Shown here piece after piece: positions 9,136-21,037 of a stretch of DNA of 53,512 nucleotides. The notes beneath the pieces are model-generated. The model was not told the origin of the DNA. It searched no databases and saw only the letters and a list, made by a program, of their open reading frames with translations. The stretch lies in assembly GCF_002196855.1 (NCBI RefSeq), contig NZ_NIPW01000030.1:1-53512 (forward strand), read 5' to 3'. Made by a program: the position numbers and the translations under genes. The DNA comes from Haematobacter genomosp. 1. Lineage in GTDB: Bacteria; Pseudomonadota; Alphaproteobacteria; Rhodobacterales; Rhodobacteraceae. Position 1 is the stretch's first letter. Every line of letters starts with the position of its first letter.

Positions 9136-9289
9136 GGCTTTCTCCTCCCAAAGCAAGACCATTGCGGTCCGTTAAGGATATCTCATGAACGGTCTTAAAT
9201 CATCCCGCAAGATTAACTCCCGCGAATGTGTTGATTCTATGCCGCAACCACCTAAAGGATGATTAACGGATCGACCGATCGGAAAGAAA

Positions 9290-9688
9290 TCAAAGCCAGT
9301 CGCGCAGGATAGGGATCAGGGGAATATCGGCGGGCGGCATGGGATAATCGCGGAGCGCATCGGCCCGCACCCACTTCAGCACCTGCCCCTCGCGCGCCTC
9401 GGGGATACCACGCCAGCGGCGGCAGGCGAAAAGCGGCATGAGCAGGTGGAAATCGGCATAGGAATGGCTGGCGAAGGTGAGCGGCGCAAGGCAGCTCTCC
9501 TCCGTGTCGATGCCAAGCTCCTCATGCAGTTCGCGGATGAGGGCCGTCTCCGGTGTTTCCCCCGGCTCCACCTTGCCGCCCGGAAACTCCCAAAGTCCGG
9601 CCAGTGACTTGCCGGGCGGGCGCTGCGCCAGGAGCACGCGCCCGTCACCATCCACCAGCGCGACCGCTGAAACGAGAACGACTTTCAC
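9290..9688 (-). CDS. mutT: Nudix hydrolase, MutT-type 8-oxo-dGTP diphosphatase
   Basis: 132-aa Nudix protein. The Nudix box spans about residues 38-60 with the required Gly, Glu and REL-x-EEL-G-I pattern (ends RELHEELGI). The N-terminal VLLAQRPPGKSLAGLWEFPGGK is typical of MutT, which removes mutagenic 8-oxo-dGTP from the nucleotide pool. It starts with GTG at 9688 overlapping the argJ TGA in a GTGA junction, so it is the third gene of a foldase-argJ-mutT operon. MutT next to argJ is a familiar alphaproteobacterial arrangement. Confidence 0.92.
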   Translation of the reverse strand: MKVVLVSAVALVDGDGRVLLAQRPPGKSLAGLWEFPGGKVEPGETPETALIRELHEELGIDTEESCLAPLTFASHSYADFHLLMPLFACRRWRGIPEAREGQVLKWVRADALRDYPMPPADIPLIPILRDWL

Positions 9689-11058
9689 GAGCGGTAGTCG
9701 GCGTTGATGTCGATATATCCGTGGGTGAGATCGCAGGTCCAGACCGTCGCCTTGCCGCGGCCCAGTCCCAGATCGACGGAAATCGTCAACTCCTGATTCT
9801 TCATGTAGGCGGAGGCGGCCTCTTCGCTGTAACCCTCCGCGCGAAGGCCTTTTTCCGCCAGAAGCAGGTCTCCGAATCGGATGGCAAGCAGATCCCGATC
9901 CGCTTCCGCCCCCGATTTGCCGACCGCCATGACGATCCGGCCCCAGTTCGCATCCTCACCCGCCACGGCTGTCTTGACGAGCGGGGAATTGGCGATGGCG
10001 AGCGCCACCTTGCGTGCATCCGCGTCATTGGCGGCACGGGTCACGCGGACTTCGACGAACTTCGTCGCGCCCTCACCGTCACGGACCACCTGTTTGGCGA
10101 GGTCGAGCATCACGCCCTGCAACGCCTTCTGGAAGGCGCGGGAGCCCTTGCTGCGCAGGTCCCGGATTTCGGCGGCAGTGCTCTGCCCCGTGGCCGCGAC
10201 GATCAGCGCGTCGGAGGTCGAGGTGTCGCTGTCCACGGTAATGCTGTTGAACGTGCCATCGACATGGGCGCTCACCATGCGTTGCAGCGTGGCTGCGGGG
10301 ATTTTCGCATCGGTGAAGATATAGACGAGCATCGTCGCCATGTCGGGCGCGATCATGCCCGATCCCTTGGCGATCCCGGCGATGCGGATCGTGCCGCCAT
10401 CCCCTTGCACCTCGGCCATCGCGCCCTTGGGGAAAGTGTCGGTGGTCATGATGGCACGGGCGGCGTCGGCGATACCGTCCGCCGACAGCGCGGTTTTCAG
10501 GTCCTCCAGCGCGGCGGTGATCCGGTCATGCGGCAGCGGCTCGCCGATCACTCCTGTGGAGGAGGAGAAGACGCGGGACACAGGCAGGTCGAGCGCCGTG
10601 GCAACCCCGCCTGTCACGCTGTCCACCGCGTCCTGACCGCTCCGGCCGGTGAACGCATTGGCATTGCCGGAGTTCACGATGATCGCGGCCCCGGCCTCCT
10701 GCGCGATGGGGCCGGAAAGCTTTGCCTGACAGTCCAGCACCGAAGCCGCGCGGGTGGAAGATTTGGTGAAGGCCCCGGCGATGGACGTGCCGGGGGCCAG
10801 CCGGACCAGCATCACGTCGGTCCGGCCCTTGTAGCGCACACCGGCCTCTGCGGCGGCGAATTCCACACCCGCGATGACGGGCAGCGCGGGAAAGGCCGCG
10901 GGCGCGAGGGGAGAGACGGGGAGCTTCTTCTTCTTCGCGGTGGAAACGGCGTCTTCGACCCGCTCCACCGCCTCGCCTACCGCGGTTTCCAGCTTCTTCT
11001 TCAGCTTGGCGACCTTGCCTTCGGCCTTTTTCGCCTTGGCCTTCCAGTCCTTCGCCAT
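9685..11058 (-). CDS. argJ: Bifunctional glutamate N-acetyltransferase/ornithine acetyltransferase ArgJ
   Basis: Recycles the acetyl group from N-acetylornithine to glutamate in arginine biosynthesis. The family self-cleaves before a Thr nucleophile. The motif KGSGMIAPDMATML is present, placing the break at Ala241-Thr242, and the two parts form the active enzyme. GNANAFTG and TTDTFPK are also seen. Odd feature: residues 1-47 form a Lys/Ala/Glu-rich, probably coiled-coil extension before the usual start (VSPLAPAAFP). No alternative start codon follows it, and the ATG at 11058 has a good GAGGAG, so the extension appears genuine. It lies 26 bp after the foldase gene. Confidence 0.95.
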   Translation of the reverse strand: MAKDWKAKAKKAEGKVAKLKKKLETAVGEAVERVEDAVSTAKKKKLPVSPLAPAAFPALPVIAGVEFAAAEAGVRYKGRTDVMLVRLAPGTSIAGAFTKSSTRAASVLDCQAKLSGPIAQEAGAAIIVNSGNANAFTGRSGQDAVDSVTGGVATALDLPVSRVFSSSTGVIGEPLPHDRITAALEDLKTALSADGIADAARAIMTTDTFPKGAMAEVQGDGGTIRIAGIAKGSGMIAPDMATMLVYIFTDAKIPAATLQRMVSAHVDGTFNSITVDSDTSTSDALIVAATGQSTAAEIRDLRSKGSRAFQKALQGVMLDLAKQVVRDGEGATKFVEVRVTRAANDADARKVALAIANSPLVKTAVAGEDANWGRIVMAVGKSGAEADRDLLAIRFGDLLLAEKGLRAEGYSEEAASAYMKNQELTISVDLGLGRGKATVWTCDLTHGYIDINADYRS

Positions 11059-11084
11059 TCCCGTCTCCTCGCGCCGCTGGGCTG

Positions 11085-11930
11085 TTACTCGTTCAGCAAT
11101 GTCTGATTGCGAAGCACGGACGGGTCAATCCCTTCGGTGCGCTCAATCTTGGCCGATTCGGTGGCTTTCGCGAGTTCCGCCTGAACGGCGGCCTGCTGGA
11201 GCTGCGTCTCGATCTGCGGACGAACCTCGTCCAGCGCGGGAACGGCGGCGTCGCGCACTTCCTCCAGCTTGATGACATGCCAGCCGAACTGGGTCTGGAT
11301 CGGCTGGGACACCTGTCCGGGTTGCAGGGCGGACACGGCTTCCTCGAATTCCGGCACCATCATACCGGCCCCGAACCAGCCCAGATCGCCGCCATTGGTC
11401 TTGCCGCTGGGATCCTGGGTCTTTTCATTGGCGACCGTGGCAAAATCGCCGCCGTCCGCGATGGCCTTCTCGACGGCCTTCGCCTCATCCTCCGTGGGAA
11501 CGAGGATATGGCGCGCGTGATATTCCTTGCCCGGCTCCACCTTGGCATATTGCTCGTCATAGGCGGCCTTGACCGCCTCTTCCGTCACCGCCGTCGCCGC
11601 CACGCGCTCAAGCGCGGTCCCGGCAAGGAAGGCCCGCTCCGTCGCGCCAAGGCCGATCTCCTCCCGCTTCGTCAGCTTGCCCTCAACGCTGTCGGCCAGA
11701 ACGGTCTGCTGCACGAGCTGTTCGATCAGCCCGTTCATCAGAACGTCATCGGGAAGCTGCTGGTACTGCGCGGGCAGACCCTCCTTCACCACGAGCAGAT
11801 CGCCCATCGTGATATTCTTGCCGTTCACCGTCGCGACGACGGTTTCAGCGGTCACATCTGCGGCAGCAGCAGGGAGCGCCAGTGCCAGCGTTACCGCCGC
11901 GCTCATGCAGAACTTCGCCATTTTCGACAT
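11085..11930 (-). CDS. Periplasmic parvulin-type peptidylprolyl isomerase
   Basis: 281-aa exported foldase. The signal peptide ends near LPAAAADV (cleavage about residue 24). A SurA/PrsA-like N-terminal helical region follows, and the parvulin (PpiC) domain at about residues 137-225 contains YHARHILVPTEDEA, GGDLGWFGAGMMVPEFEEA and QFGWHVIKLEEVR. It probably helps fold exported or outer-membrane proteins, and it faces secA across a divergent 213-bp region. The ATG at 11930 is used; an in-frame ATG at 11921 is also possible. It leads the operon with argJ and mutT. Confidence 0.9.
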   Translation of the reverse strand: MSKMAKFCMSAAVTLALALPAAAADVTAETVVATVNGKNITMGDLLVVKEGLPAQYQQLPDDVLMNGLIEQLVQQTVLADSVEGKLTKREEIGLGATERAFLAGTALERVAATAVTEEAVKAAYDEQYAKVEPGKEYHARHILVPTEDEAKAVEKAIADGGDFATVANEKTQDPSGKTNGGDLGWFGAGMMVPEFEEAVSALQPGQVSQPIQTQFGWHVIKLEEVRDAAVPALDEVRPQIETQLQQAAVQAELAKATESAKIERTEGIDPSVLRNQTLLNE

Positions 11931-11971
11931 GTCGGATGCTTTCCTCGCAGAAGCCGCGACCCCTCGCGGCG

Positions 11972-11999
11972 TTGACAGTTGAGCGGGCGACCCTTACAT
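11972..11999 (+). promoter_or_regulatory. Candidate secA promoter
   Basis: TTGACA (11972-11977) and TTACAT (11994-11999) are spaced 16 nt in the foldase/secA divergent region. They would give a 5' leader of about 135-140 nt before the secA ATG. The -35 is a perfect consensus. Confidence 0.6.
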
Positions 12000-12143
12000 C
12001 GCCCAAGGATTCATGGCACCGGCGCGACCGGGGCGTCCCTGTCCATTGCCCTTCCGGAGCCGTTCCGTGGGTGGTTCTAGGCAAGGCATCCCGCCCGGGC
12101 AAGGCCGGTGGCCACACGATGACGTGGGCCAAGCGGAGAAAAC

Positions 12144-14876
<2,733 letters not shown>

Positions 14877-14928
14877 CCGGCATCTGCCCGCGTCCCCTGA
14901 ACGGGTCGCGGGCGTCAGGGAGATTGCC

Positions 14929-15540
14929 GTGCCCCCCTTACGCCGTCCTCTGCTGGCTGCAGGTGTCGCCCTTCTCCCCGGCGGGGCTTGGGCCTGTGCG
15001 CCTGTATTGACGCTCACCCCTGCCGCGCCGGCCTCTGTCAGCGTGACGGTGGAGGCGGATTGCGCACCCGATACGCGCATCCTGATCGCGCAGGATGCCT
15101 TCGTGGTTACGGAGCGGCTGGACGCGAGGGGGCATTTCTCGGGCGTTTATCCCGCGCTCTCGCCGAGGGTGGAGATCACGGCGAAGCTGCCCGATGCGCC
15201 CTTCGTTCTGGCGGAGATCGAGGTGCCGACAGCCACGGCCTACAACCGCTTCGTTTTGCAGTGGCTGGGGCCGGGAGAGCCGGAACTGACGGGAGCCGGC
15301 CATTACGGCACCGCGGATGTGGCCTTCCCGCTGCGCGCGCTTGTCCTGTCCGCCCGTGCGTCGGACAGCCTCGCGCCCGAGGTGGTTCTGCCGGTCACCC
15401 CCGAGACCTGCGGCCGCGACCTCATCGGCGAGACGCTGGTGATCCGGCGCGGCGACATCGAGCGCCGCGATCTGACGGTGAGCCTTCCCGCCTGCGACGC
15501 CGTGGGGGAGAGGCTTCACCTGCGGGGGCTGGCTGACTGA
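14929..15540 (+). CDS. Exported protein of unknown function downstream of secA
   Basis: The GTG at 14929 with AGGGAG about 7 nt upstream gives 203 aa. The N-terminus has a signal peptide (PLRRPLLAAGVALLPGGAWA, cleavage near Cys23). The mature part is rich in beta-type segments and contains three further Cys, suggesting a periplasmic beta-sandwich with disulfides. The Cys at the cleavage point lacks a standard lipobox (AWAC), so a lipoprotein is unlikely. It begins 52 bp after secA and may be co-transcribed. I do not recognise a named family. Confidence 0.72.
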   Translation: MPPLRRPLLAAGVALLPGGAWACAPVLTLTPAAPASVSVTVEADCAPDTRILIAQDAFVVTERLDARGHFSGVYPALSPRVEITAKLPDAPFVLAEIEVPTATAYNRFVLQWLGPGEPELTGAGHYGTADVAFPLRALVLSARASDSLAPEVVLPVTPETCGRDLIGETLVIRRGDIERRDLTVSLPACDAVGERLHLRGLAD

Positions 15541-15583
15541 AGGCGAGCTATGCCTGCGGTATCGCCGCGCCAGGCTCTGTGGC

Positions 15584-15717
15584 TGGGCGGCCTGCTGAAA
15601 CGCGATATCCACGTTGAAACCCGGAAATCGGTTCTGTCACGAGCCGTAATGTGCGGTACCCGGGGCGATCTCCAAAACCGCGCCACACCGGAATGCTCTT
15701 TCAGCGGCCTGTTAGGG
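15584..15717 (+). repeat. Intergenic inverted-end repeat, copy 1
   Basis: Left end GGGCGGCCTGCTGAAACGC and right end CTTTCAGCGGCCTGTTAG are inverted relatives of the family end (CAGGCYGCTGAAA). The internal CCCGGAAATCGG matches other copies. No coding content. With copy 2 it accounts for much of the 428-bp gap 15541-15968; I see no gene in the rest. Confidence 0.55.
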
Positions 15718-15821
15718 TACTCCCCGCCCAGCGGCCCCACACTGCCGGTTTGAACCTGGCGGCACGATTATGGCGGAAGATACCGCTTTACACGCAGGGG
15801 AATCTGCGGGCGTCGCATCAC

Positions 15822-15973
15822 TGGCAGAGTGCTTAGAAAGGCTTCCAAGTCCGTGTGGGAGTGGAGATCGTGTGCAATCAGACGACATCCAGAATCTACC
15901 ATTCCGGGGCTGATTTCCCGATTTCCGGTCCATAAGCCATGTCACCTCAGAACTTTTTCAGCCGCCTGCTAAA
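15822..15973 (-). repeat. Intergenic inverted-end repeat, copy 2
   Basis: On the minus strand it starts TTTAGCAGGCGGCTGAAAAAG, contains GGAAATCGGGAAATCAGCCC, and ends GGAAGCCTTTCTAAGCACTC. The first and last elements are imperfect inverted repeats, and the middle block is nearly identical to the copy at 36.5 kb. Its first bases provide the radC TAG stop codon. Confidence 0.65.
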
Positions 15974-16724
15974 GATACCCTGCGGCGCGAAAACTCACCT
16001 CCCGCGCCTTGCCGATAATGAGATGGTCGTGCAGCGTCAGCCCGAGGACCTGCGCCGCGGCGGCGATCTGCGCCGTCACCGAGATATCGGCATCGGACGG
16101 CGTCGGATCCCCCGAGGGGTGGTTGTGCACCAGGATCAAGGCGGAGGCGTTCAGTTCAAGAGCCCGCTTCATCACTTCACGCGGATAGACCGGCACGTGA
16201 TCCACCGTGCCCCGCGCCTGCTCCTCATCCGCGATGAGCGTGTTCTTCCGATCAAGAAACAGGATGCGAAACTGCTCCGTCTCCCGGTGCGCCATTGCCG
16301 CCCGGCAGTAGTCGAGAAGCGCGCTCCATGAGGACAGAACGGGGCGATGCATGATGCGGCTTCGCGCCATGCGATGCGCTGCCGCCTCCACGATCTTCAA
16401 CTCCTGCATCACAGCCTCTCCCACCCCCTCCACCGCTTTCAGCCGCGGCAGGGGCGCGGAGATCACGCCGTTGAAATCGCCGAAGGCAGCCATCAGCCGA
16501 TGTGCGAGCGGCTTTACATCCTGCCGGGGAATGGCACGGAACAGCACAAGCTCGAGCAGCTCGTAATCCGGGATTGCCGCGGCGCCGCCCGTCATGAACC
16601 GGTGACGCAGACGCTTGCGATGATCCCGGATATAGGAGGGCAGCCTGTCGGGCAGCGGAAACCCCTCGGCCTCATCTGGGTCGAGCAACAATGGGAGGGG
16701 GGCTTCCTGAAACGCGTGGGTCAT
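15969..16724 (-). CDS. radC: RadC/JAB-domain (MPN) protein
   Basis: RadC family: an N-terminal helix-hairpin-helix region (LKAVEGVGEAVMQELK) and a C-terminal JAMM/MPN metalloprotease-like domain with the zinc motif HNHPSGDPTPS followed by Asp. Originally linked to DNA repair, but its cellular role is unsettled. The ATG at 16724 (251 aa) is given. A TTG at 16754, with a GGAG further upstream, would add 10 residues, and neither start has an ideal SD. The stop codon lies in the end of an intergenic repeat, so the last residues may have been changed by its insertion, though the family's usual terminal AGYL remains. Confidence 0.9.
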   Translation of the reverse strand: MTHAFQEAPLPLLLDPDEAEGFPLPDRLPSYIRDHRKRLRHRFMTGGAAAIPDYELLELVLFRAIPRQDVKPLAHRLMAAFGDFNGVISAPLPRLKAVEGVGEAVMQELKIVEAAAHRMARSRIMHRPVLSSWSALLDYCRAAMAHRETEQFRILFLDRKNTLIADEEQARGTVDHVPVYPREVMKRALELNASALILVHNHPSGDPTPSDADISVTAQIAAAAQVLGLTLHDHLIIGKAREVSFRAAGYL

Positions 16725-16890
16725 GGGGGGAGTGTGCCCAGGCGGAGTGAACAAAGCGTTAAAAAACTCTCCGTCCGCGGCGATTCGCTATCGCAAGCCC
16801 TGATAAGCTCTGAACTATTGAAGAACGTATCGCCCGATCAGGACCGCCGCGAAGGCTGCCGAGACGCTTTCAGGAGGCCTGTCGGTGGAA

Positions 16891-16910
16891 GAGGGGGCTT
16901 CCGCCCCCTC
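16891..16910 (-). terminator. Hairpin terminator overlapping the dnaJ stop
   Basis: Perfect 8-bp GC stem GAGGGGGC/GCCCCCTC with a 4-nt loop. On the minus strand it starts within the dnaJ TGA. Likely terminator of dnaKJ; the tail is CTCTTCC rather than a U-run. Upstream, 16796-16886 contains CTTTCAGGAGGCCTGTCGG, which may be a decayed copy of the intergenic repeat family. Confidence 0.6.
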
Positions 16911-18060
16911 AGCCCTTCATCCCATCCCAGAAACTCTTCACCTTCGTGAAGAAGGAGGAGCTTTCCGGGTTGTTGTTCGCGTCGATTTCCTCGAACTCCC
17001 GCAGAAGCTCCCTCTGCCGCTGAGTGAGGTTGACCGGCGTCTCCACCGTCAGTTCGATCAGCATGTCGCCGTGGTTTCCGCCCCGGAGCTGGGGCATCCC
17101 CTTGCCGCGCAGCCGCATCTGACGCCCGGACTGGGAGCCTGACGGCACCTTCACGCGGCTCCGCCCGCCGTCGATCGTCGGCACCTCGATCTCACCCCCG
17201 AGGGCGGCCGTGGTCATGCTGACCGGCACGTGGCAGTGCAGTGTCTGGCCGTCGCGCTGGAAGATCGGGTGCTCGCGCACCTCGATGAAGATGTAGAGAT
17301 CGCCCGTCGGCCCGCCGCGCAGACCGGCCTCTCCCTCACCGGCAAGCCGGATGCGGGTGCCCGTCTCTACCCCGGCGGGGATATTGACGGAGAGCGTCCG
17401 TTCCTTCTCCACCCGGCCGGCACCATGGCAGACCTTGCAGGGGTTCTTCACGATCTGGCCGGAGCCGCCGCAGGTCGGGCAGGTCCGCTCCACGGTGAAG
17501 AAGCCCTGCTGGGCGCGCACCTTGCCCATGCCCGAGCAGGTGGGGCAGGTCACGGGCTCCGCGCCGCCTTCGGCACCGGTGCCGTGGCAGGCCTCGCACA
17601 CGGCGGAGGCAGGTACCGTGATCGTCTTCTGCACGCCGCTCCACGCATCTTCCAGCGTGATCCGCATGTTGTAGCGCAGGTCGGAGCCACGTTGCGCGCG
17701 GGAGCGCGGGGCACCGCCCTGACGCCCGCCCATGAAGTCGCCGAACAGATCCTCGAACACGTCGGAGAAGGCGGAGGCGAAGTCGCCGCCCTGATAGGCG
17801 CCACCGCGCCCGCGGGCCGCGCTGCCCATCCCCCCCTCGAAGGCCGCATGACCGAAGCGGTCGTAGGCGGCTTTCTTCTGCTCGTCCTTCAGCGTTTCAT
17901 AGGCCTCGTTCACTTCCTTGAACTCGGCCTCTGCATTCGGATTGTCGGCGTTGCGGTCGGGATGAAGTTCCTTGGCCTTCTTGCGATAGGCCTTCTTGAT
18001 TTCCTCGGCCGAGGCGCCCTTTTCGACGCCCAGAACCTCGTAGAAATCCCGCTTTGCCAT
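16909..18060 (-). CDS. dnaJ: Chaperone DnaJ
   Basis: Hsp40 co-chaperone that delivers substrates to DnaK and stimulates its ATPase. Type I layout in 383 aa: J-domain with HPD at residues 33-35, a Gly/Phe-rich linker at about 75-120, and four CxxCxGxG zinc repeats with Cys155/158, 172/175, 194/197 and 208/211. The C-terminal substrate-binding domains follow. Downstream of dnaK on the same strand, 65 bp apart, with a strong hairpin in the gap. Confidence 0.98.
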   Translation of the reverse strand: MAKRDFYEVLGVEKGASAEEIKKAYRKKAKELHPDRNADNPNAEAEFKEVNEAYETLKDEQKKAAYDRFGHAAFEGGMGSAARGRGGAYQGGDFASAFSDVFEDLFGDFMGGRQGGAPRSRAQRGSDLRYNMRITLEDAWSGVQKTITVPASAVCEACHGTGAEGGAEPVTCPTCSGMGKVRAQQGFFTVERTCPTCGGSGQIVKNPCKVCHGAGRVEKERTLSVNIPAGVETGTRIRLAGEGEAGLRGGPTGDLYIFIEVREHPIFQRDGQTLHCHVPVSMTTAALGGEIEVPTIDGGRSRVKVPSGSQSGRQMRLRGKGMPQLRGGNHGDMLIELTVETPVNLTQRQRELLREFEEIDANNNPESSSFFTKVKSFWDGMKG

Positions 18061-18084
18061 TGAAATTCCCTTTCAAACACGGTC

Positions 18085-18107
18085 AGGCCCGGCCGAGGGC
18101 CGGGCCT
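18085..18107 (-). terminator. Perfect hairpin between dnaK and dnaJ
   Basis: AGGCCCGGCC / GGCCGGGCCT, a perfect 10-bp stem with a 3-nt loop, lies between the dnaK stop and the dnaJ ATG. With no U-tract on the minus strand it may act as a partial terminator or mRNA-stability element setting the dnaK:dnaJ ratio. Confidence 0.6.
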
Positions 18108-18125
18108 TTCCGCATTCCGCGCCCG

Positions 18126-20036
18126 TTACGAGCGCTTGTTGTTGCCCAGATCCTCGAAGTCCGCATCGACGATGTCATCGTCATCGCGCGCCCCGGCGGG
18201 GCCTTCTTCCTTCTCGGCCGATTCCTCCTGGCTGGCTTTGTAGATCGCCTCGCCAAGTTTCATCGCAGCGTCGGTCAGGTTGTGGATGCCGCCCTTGATC
18301 TTGCCGGCATCTTCCGTCTTGAGCGACTCTTCCAGCGCGCCGATGGCCAGTTCGATCGCCTCCACGGTGGAGCCATCGACCTTGTCGCCATGATCTTCCA
18401 GCGACTTCCGGGTGGAGTGGATCAGCCCTTCCGCCTGGTTCTTGGCCTCGACGAGTTCCTTGCGCTTCTTGTCCGATTCGGCATTCGCCTCGGCGTCGCG
18501 CACCATCTTCTGGATCTCGTCATCCGACAGACCGCCGGACGCCTGGATGGTGATCTTCTGCTCCTTGCCGGTGCCCTTGTCCTTGGCAGACACGCTCACG
18601 ATGCCGTTTGCGTCGATGTCGAAGGTCACCTCGATCTGTGGCATGCCGCGCGGCGCGGGCGGGATCTGCTCCAGATTGAACTGGCCCAGCATCTTGTTGT
18701 CCGCCGCCATTTCCCGCTCGCCCTGGAAGACGCGGATCGTCACGGCCGACTGGTTGTCCTCGGCGGTGGAGAAGATCTGCGATTTCTTGGTCGGGATGGT
18801 GGTGTTGCGGTCGATGAGCCGGGTGAACACGCCGCCCAGCGTCTCGATGCCCAGGGACAGCGGGGTCACGTCGAGCAGGACCACGTCTTTCACGTCGCCT
18901 TGCAGGACGCCGGCCTGAATGGCCGCGCCGAGCGCCACGACTTCGTCCGGGTTCACGCCCTTGTGCGGCTCCTTGCCGAAGAATTTCGTCACTTCCTCGA
19001 CGACCTTCGGCATGCGCGTCATGCCGCCGACCAGCACCACCTCGTCGATGTCGCCCTTGGAGACGCCGGCATCCTTCAGAGCGTCGGCGCACGGCTTCAT
19101 CGATTTCTTGATGAGATCATCCACCAGCGATTCGAGCTTCGCACGGGTCAGCTTCATGACCATGTGCAGCGGCGTGCCGGTGTTCTTGTCCATCGAGATG
19201 AACGGCTGGTTGATCTCGGTCTGCTGGCTGGAGGACAGCTCGATCTTGGCTTTTTCCGCAGCTTCCTTCAGCCGCTGAAGCGCCATCTTGTCCTTGGTCA
19301 GATCGACGCCATGCTCCTTCTTGAACTCCTCGGCGAGGTAGCTCACGATGCGCATGTCGAAATCTTCGCCGCCGAGGAACGTGTCCCCGTTGGTCGATTT
19401 CACCTCGAACAGACCGTCATCGATCTCAAGGATCGTGATGTCGAAGGTCCCGCCGCCGAGGTCATAGACCGCGATCGTCTTCGTTTCCTTCTTGTCGAGC
19501 CCATAGGCCAGAGCGGCGGCCGTGGGTTCGTTGATGATGCGCAGCACCTCAAGGCCCGCGATCTTGCCCGCGTCCTTGGTCGCCTGACGCTGGGCGTCGT
19601 TGAAATAGGCGGGCACGGTGATAACGGCCTGCGTGACCGTTTCGCCAAGATACGACTCGGCGGTTTCCTTCATCTTCTGCAGGATGAAGGCGGAGATTTG
19701 CGAGGGCGAGTATTTCTCGCCATGCACCTCGACCCAAGCGTCGCCATTGCCGCCGTCCACGATGTTGTAGGGGACGAGCTTGCGGTCCTTCTCGACCTCC
19801 GCGTCGGTGACGCGGCGACCGATCAGGCGCTTCACGGCGAACACGGTATTGGCGGGGTTGGTGACGGCCTGCCGCTTGGCGGCCTGTCCGACGAGGCGCT
19901 CGGTGTCGGTGAAGGCGACGATCGACGGGGTCGTCCGCGCGCCTTCGGAATTCTCGATCACCCGGGGCTGCGACCCGTCCATGATGGCGACGCAGCTGTT
20001 GGTTGTCCCGAGGTCGATCCCGATGACTTTGGCCAT
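18126..20036 (-). CDS. dnaK: Chaperone DnaK (Hsp70)
   Basis: Main Hsp70 chaperone. 636 aa starting [17 protein letters not shown] at the ATG at 20036, with GAAGAGG upstream. An in-frame extension to 20600 is an artefact of GC-rich sequence across the promoter. ATPase-domain signatures [21 protein letters not shown] and [12 protein letters not shown] are present, as is a substrate-binding domain with [16 protein letters not shown]. The acidic C-terminus [14 protein letters not shown] is also typical. A sigma32-like promoter lies about 110 bp upstream. Confidence 0.98.
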   Translation of the reverse strand: MAKVIGIDLGTTNSCVAIMDGSQPRVIENSEGARTTPSIVAFTDTERLVGQAAKRQAVTNPANTVFAVKRLIGRRVTDAEVEKDRKLVPYNIVDGGNGDAWVEVHGEKYSPSQISAFILQKMKETAESYLGETVTQAVITVPAYFNDAQRQATKDAGKIAGLEVLRIINEPTAAALAYGLDKKETKTIAVYDLGGGTFDITILEIDDGLFEVKSTNGDTFLGGEDFDMRIVSYLAEEFKKEHGVDLTKDKMALQRLKEAAEKAKIELSSSQQTEINQPFISMDKNTGTPLHMVMKLTRAKLESLVDDLIKKSMKPCADALKDAGVSKGDIDEVVLVGGMTRMPKVVEEVTKFFGKEPHKGVNPDEVVALGAAIQAGVLQGDVKDVVLLDVTPLSLGIETLGGVFTRLIDRNTTIPTKKSQIFSTAEDNQSAVTIRVFQGEREMAADNKMLGQFNLEQIPPAPRGMPQIEVTFDIDANGIVSVSAKDKGTGKEQKITIQASGGLSDDEIQKMVRDAEANAESDKKRKELVEAKNQAEGLIHSTRKSLEDHGDKVDGSTVEAIELAIGALEESLKTEDAGKIKGGIHNLTDAAMKLGEAIYKASQEESAEKEEGPAGARDDDDIVDADFEDLGNNKRS

Positions 20037-20144
20037 GTATTTACCTCTTCCTTCGGCGATTATTGGAGTTCGGAGCCGGACTTCGGCCTCCGCTCCCCGA
20101 TCCCAGTGGTTCGCCGGGAGATACCCTCCCGACGGCTCCAGCGG

Positions 20145-20174
20145 TATATAAGGAGGGTGAAATAGCGCTGCAAG
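20145..20174 (-). promoter_or_regulatory. Candidate heat-shock (sigma32-type) dnaK promoter
   Basis: On the minus strand, CTTGCAG (20174-20168) is followed by TATATA-type sequence at 20150-20145, about 17 nt away, 109 nt upstream of the dnaK ATG. CTTG with a TATATA-like -10 fits alphaproteobacterial RpoH promoters as I remember them. No CIRCE repeat (TTAGCACTC-N9-GAGTGCTAA) is visible. Confidence 0.5.
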
Positions 20175-20185
20175 CGGAGCACCGG

Positions 20186-20218
20186 GCAAACTCGGTGCAA
20201 ACTCGGTGCAAACTCGGG
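20186..20218. repeat. Three 11-bp tandem repeats upstream of dnaK
   Basis: GCAAACTCGGT occurs three times in a row (the last ends GGG), then GCAAAAC begins a partial fourth. It lies just upstream of the heat-shock-like promoter, between divergent dnaK and alkB. The unit is close to one helical turn, so a protein-binding array is conceivable. Confidence 0.75.
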
Positions 20219-20272
20219 GCAAAACGCGCGGCGGGGCGGTCTCCATCACCGGCCTCGCAGACGGAGGGAGAA

Positions 20273-20974
20273 ATGCCGAAACGCGACCCGTCATCCATGC
20301 CGCCCCCGGAGCGGGGGCAGGGGCCTGATCCGCATCCGGGGGAGGAGGCCGCTCCGCCCGCCCCGCCTGTCGCGATCCGGGGCTTCCTGCTCTATCGCGA
20401 CTTTCTTCTCGACCGGGCGAAGCAGGAGGCGATGGTGGCCGATCTCCGCGCCGTCGCGGGAGAGGCACCGTTCCTGCGGCCCATGACGGCCTGGGGCAAG
20501 CCCATGTCGGTGCAGATGACTTCCGCCGGGCGCCTGGGCTGGGTGACGGACCGGCGCGGCTATCGCTACGAGCCGCGACACCCCGGCACGGGGGAGGCAT
20601 GGCCCGCCATTCCCGACAGCATCCTCGCCGTCTGGCGCGCCGTTTCGGGCACCGGGCGGCTGCCGGACAGTTGCCTCGTCAATTTCTACGGGGAAGCGGC
20701 GCGCATGGGGCTGCATCAGGACAAGGATGAGGGCGATTACCGCTTTCCGGTCGTCTCCCTTTCGCTTGGCGACGAGGCCCTGTTCCGCATGGGCGGCACG
20801 AAGCGGGAGGAACGAACGGAGTCCGTCTGGCTCCGGTCCGGCGATGTGGTGGTGATGGGAGGCGCGGCGCGGCTGGCCTATCACGGGATCGACAGGATCC
20901 GCTTCGGTTCCTCCACGCTTCTGCCGCAGGGCGGGCGGATCAACGTCACGCTCCGCTGCGTCACTTCGTCATGA
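20273..20974 (+). CDS. alkB: AlkB-family 2-oxoglutarate/Fe(II) dioxygenase
   Basis: Oxidative demethylase for 1-methyladenine and 3-methylcytosine in DNA or RNA. Seen: the Fe(II) ligands in GLHQDKDE (His and Asp) and YHGIDRI (distal His), plus the preceding [12 protein letters not shown] and the 2-oxoglutarate-binding Arg in the C-terminal GRINVTLRC. The ATG at 20273 has GGAGGGAG just upstream (233 aa); upstream in-frame ATGs are inside the tandem-repeat/promoter region. Divergent from dnaK. Confidence 0.92.
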   Translation: MPKRDPSSMPPPERGQGPDPHPGEEAAPPAPPVAIRGFLLYRDFLLDRAKQEAMVADLRAVAGEAPFLRPMTAWGKPMSVQMTSAGRLGWVTDRRGYRYEPRHPGTGEAWPAIPDSILAVWRAVSGTGRLPDSCLVNFYGEAARMGLHQDKDEGDYRFPVVSLSLGDEALFRMGGTKREERTESVWLRSGDVVVMGGAARLAYHGIDRIRFGSSTLLPQGGRINVTLRCVTSS

Positions 20975-21037
20975 AGGGGCGACGACGCGGCCAAAGCGCC
21001 TATGTTTCCCGCGCAGACATCCTGAAGGAGATGTGTC

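Noticed and set aside
18054-20165. 703-codon open frame antisense to dnaK
   Set aside because: Mirror frame of a highly conserved chaperone gene; no independent support.
20037-20272. CIRCE element for HrcA upstream of dnaK
   Set aside because: No TTAGCACTC-type inverted repeat is present; the promoter resembles a sigma32 site instead.
18126-20600. 824-aa DnaK with long N-terminal extension
   Set aside because: The extension crosses the promoter and divergent alkB; DnaK begins at ATG 20036 with a proper ribosome-binding site and the invariant IDLGTTNS start.
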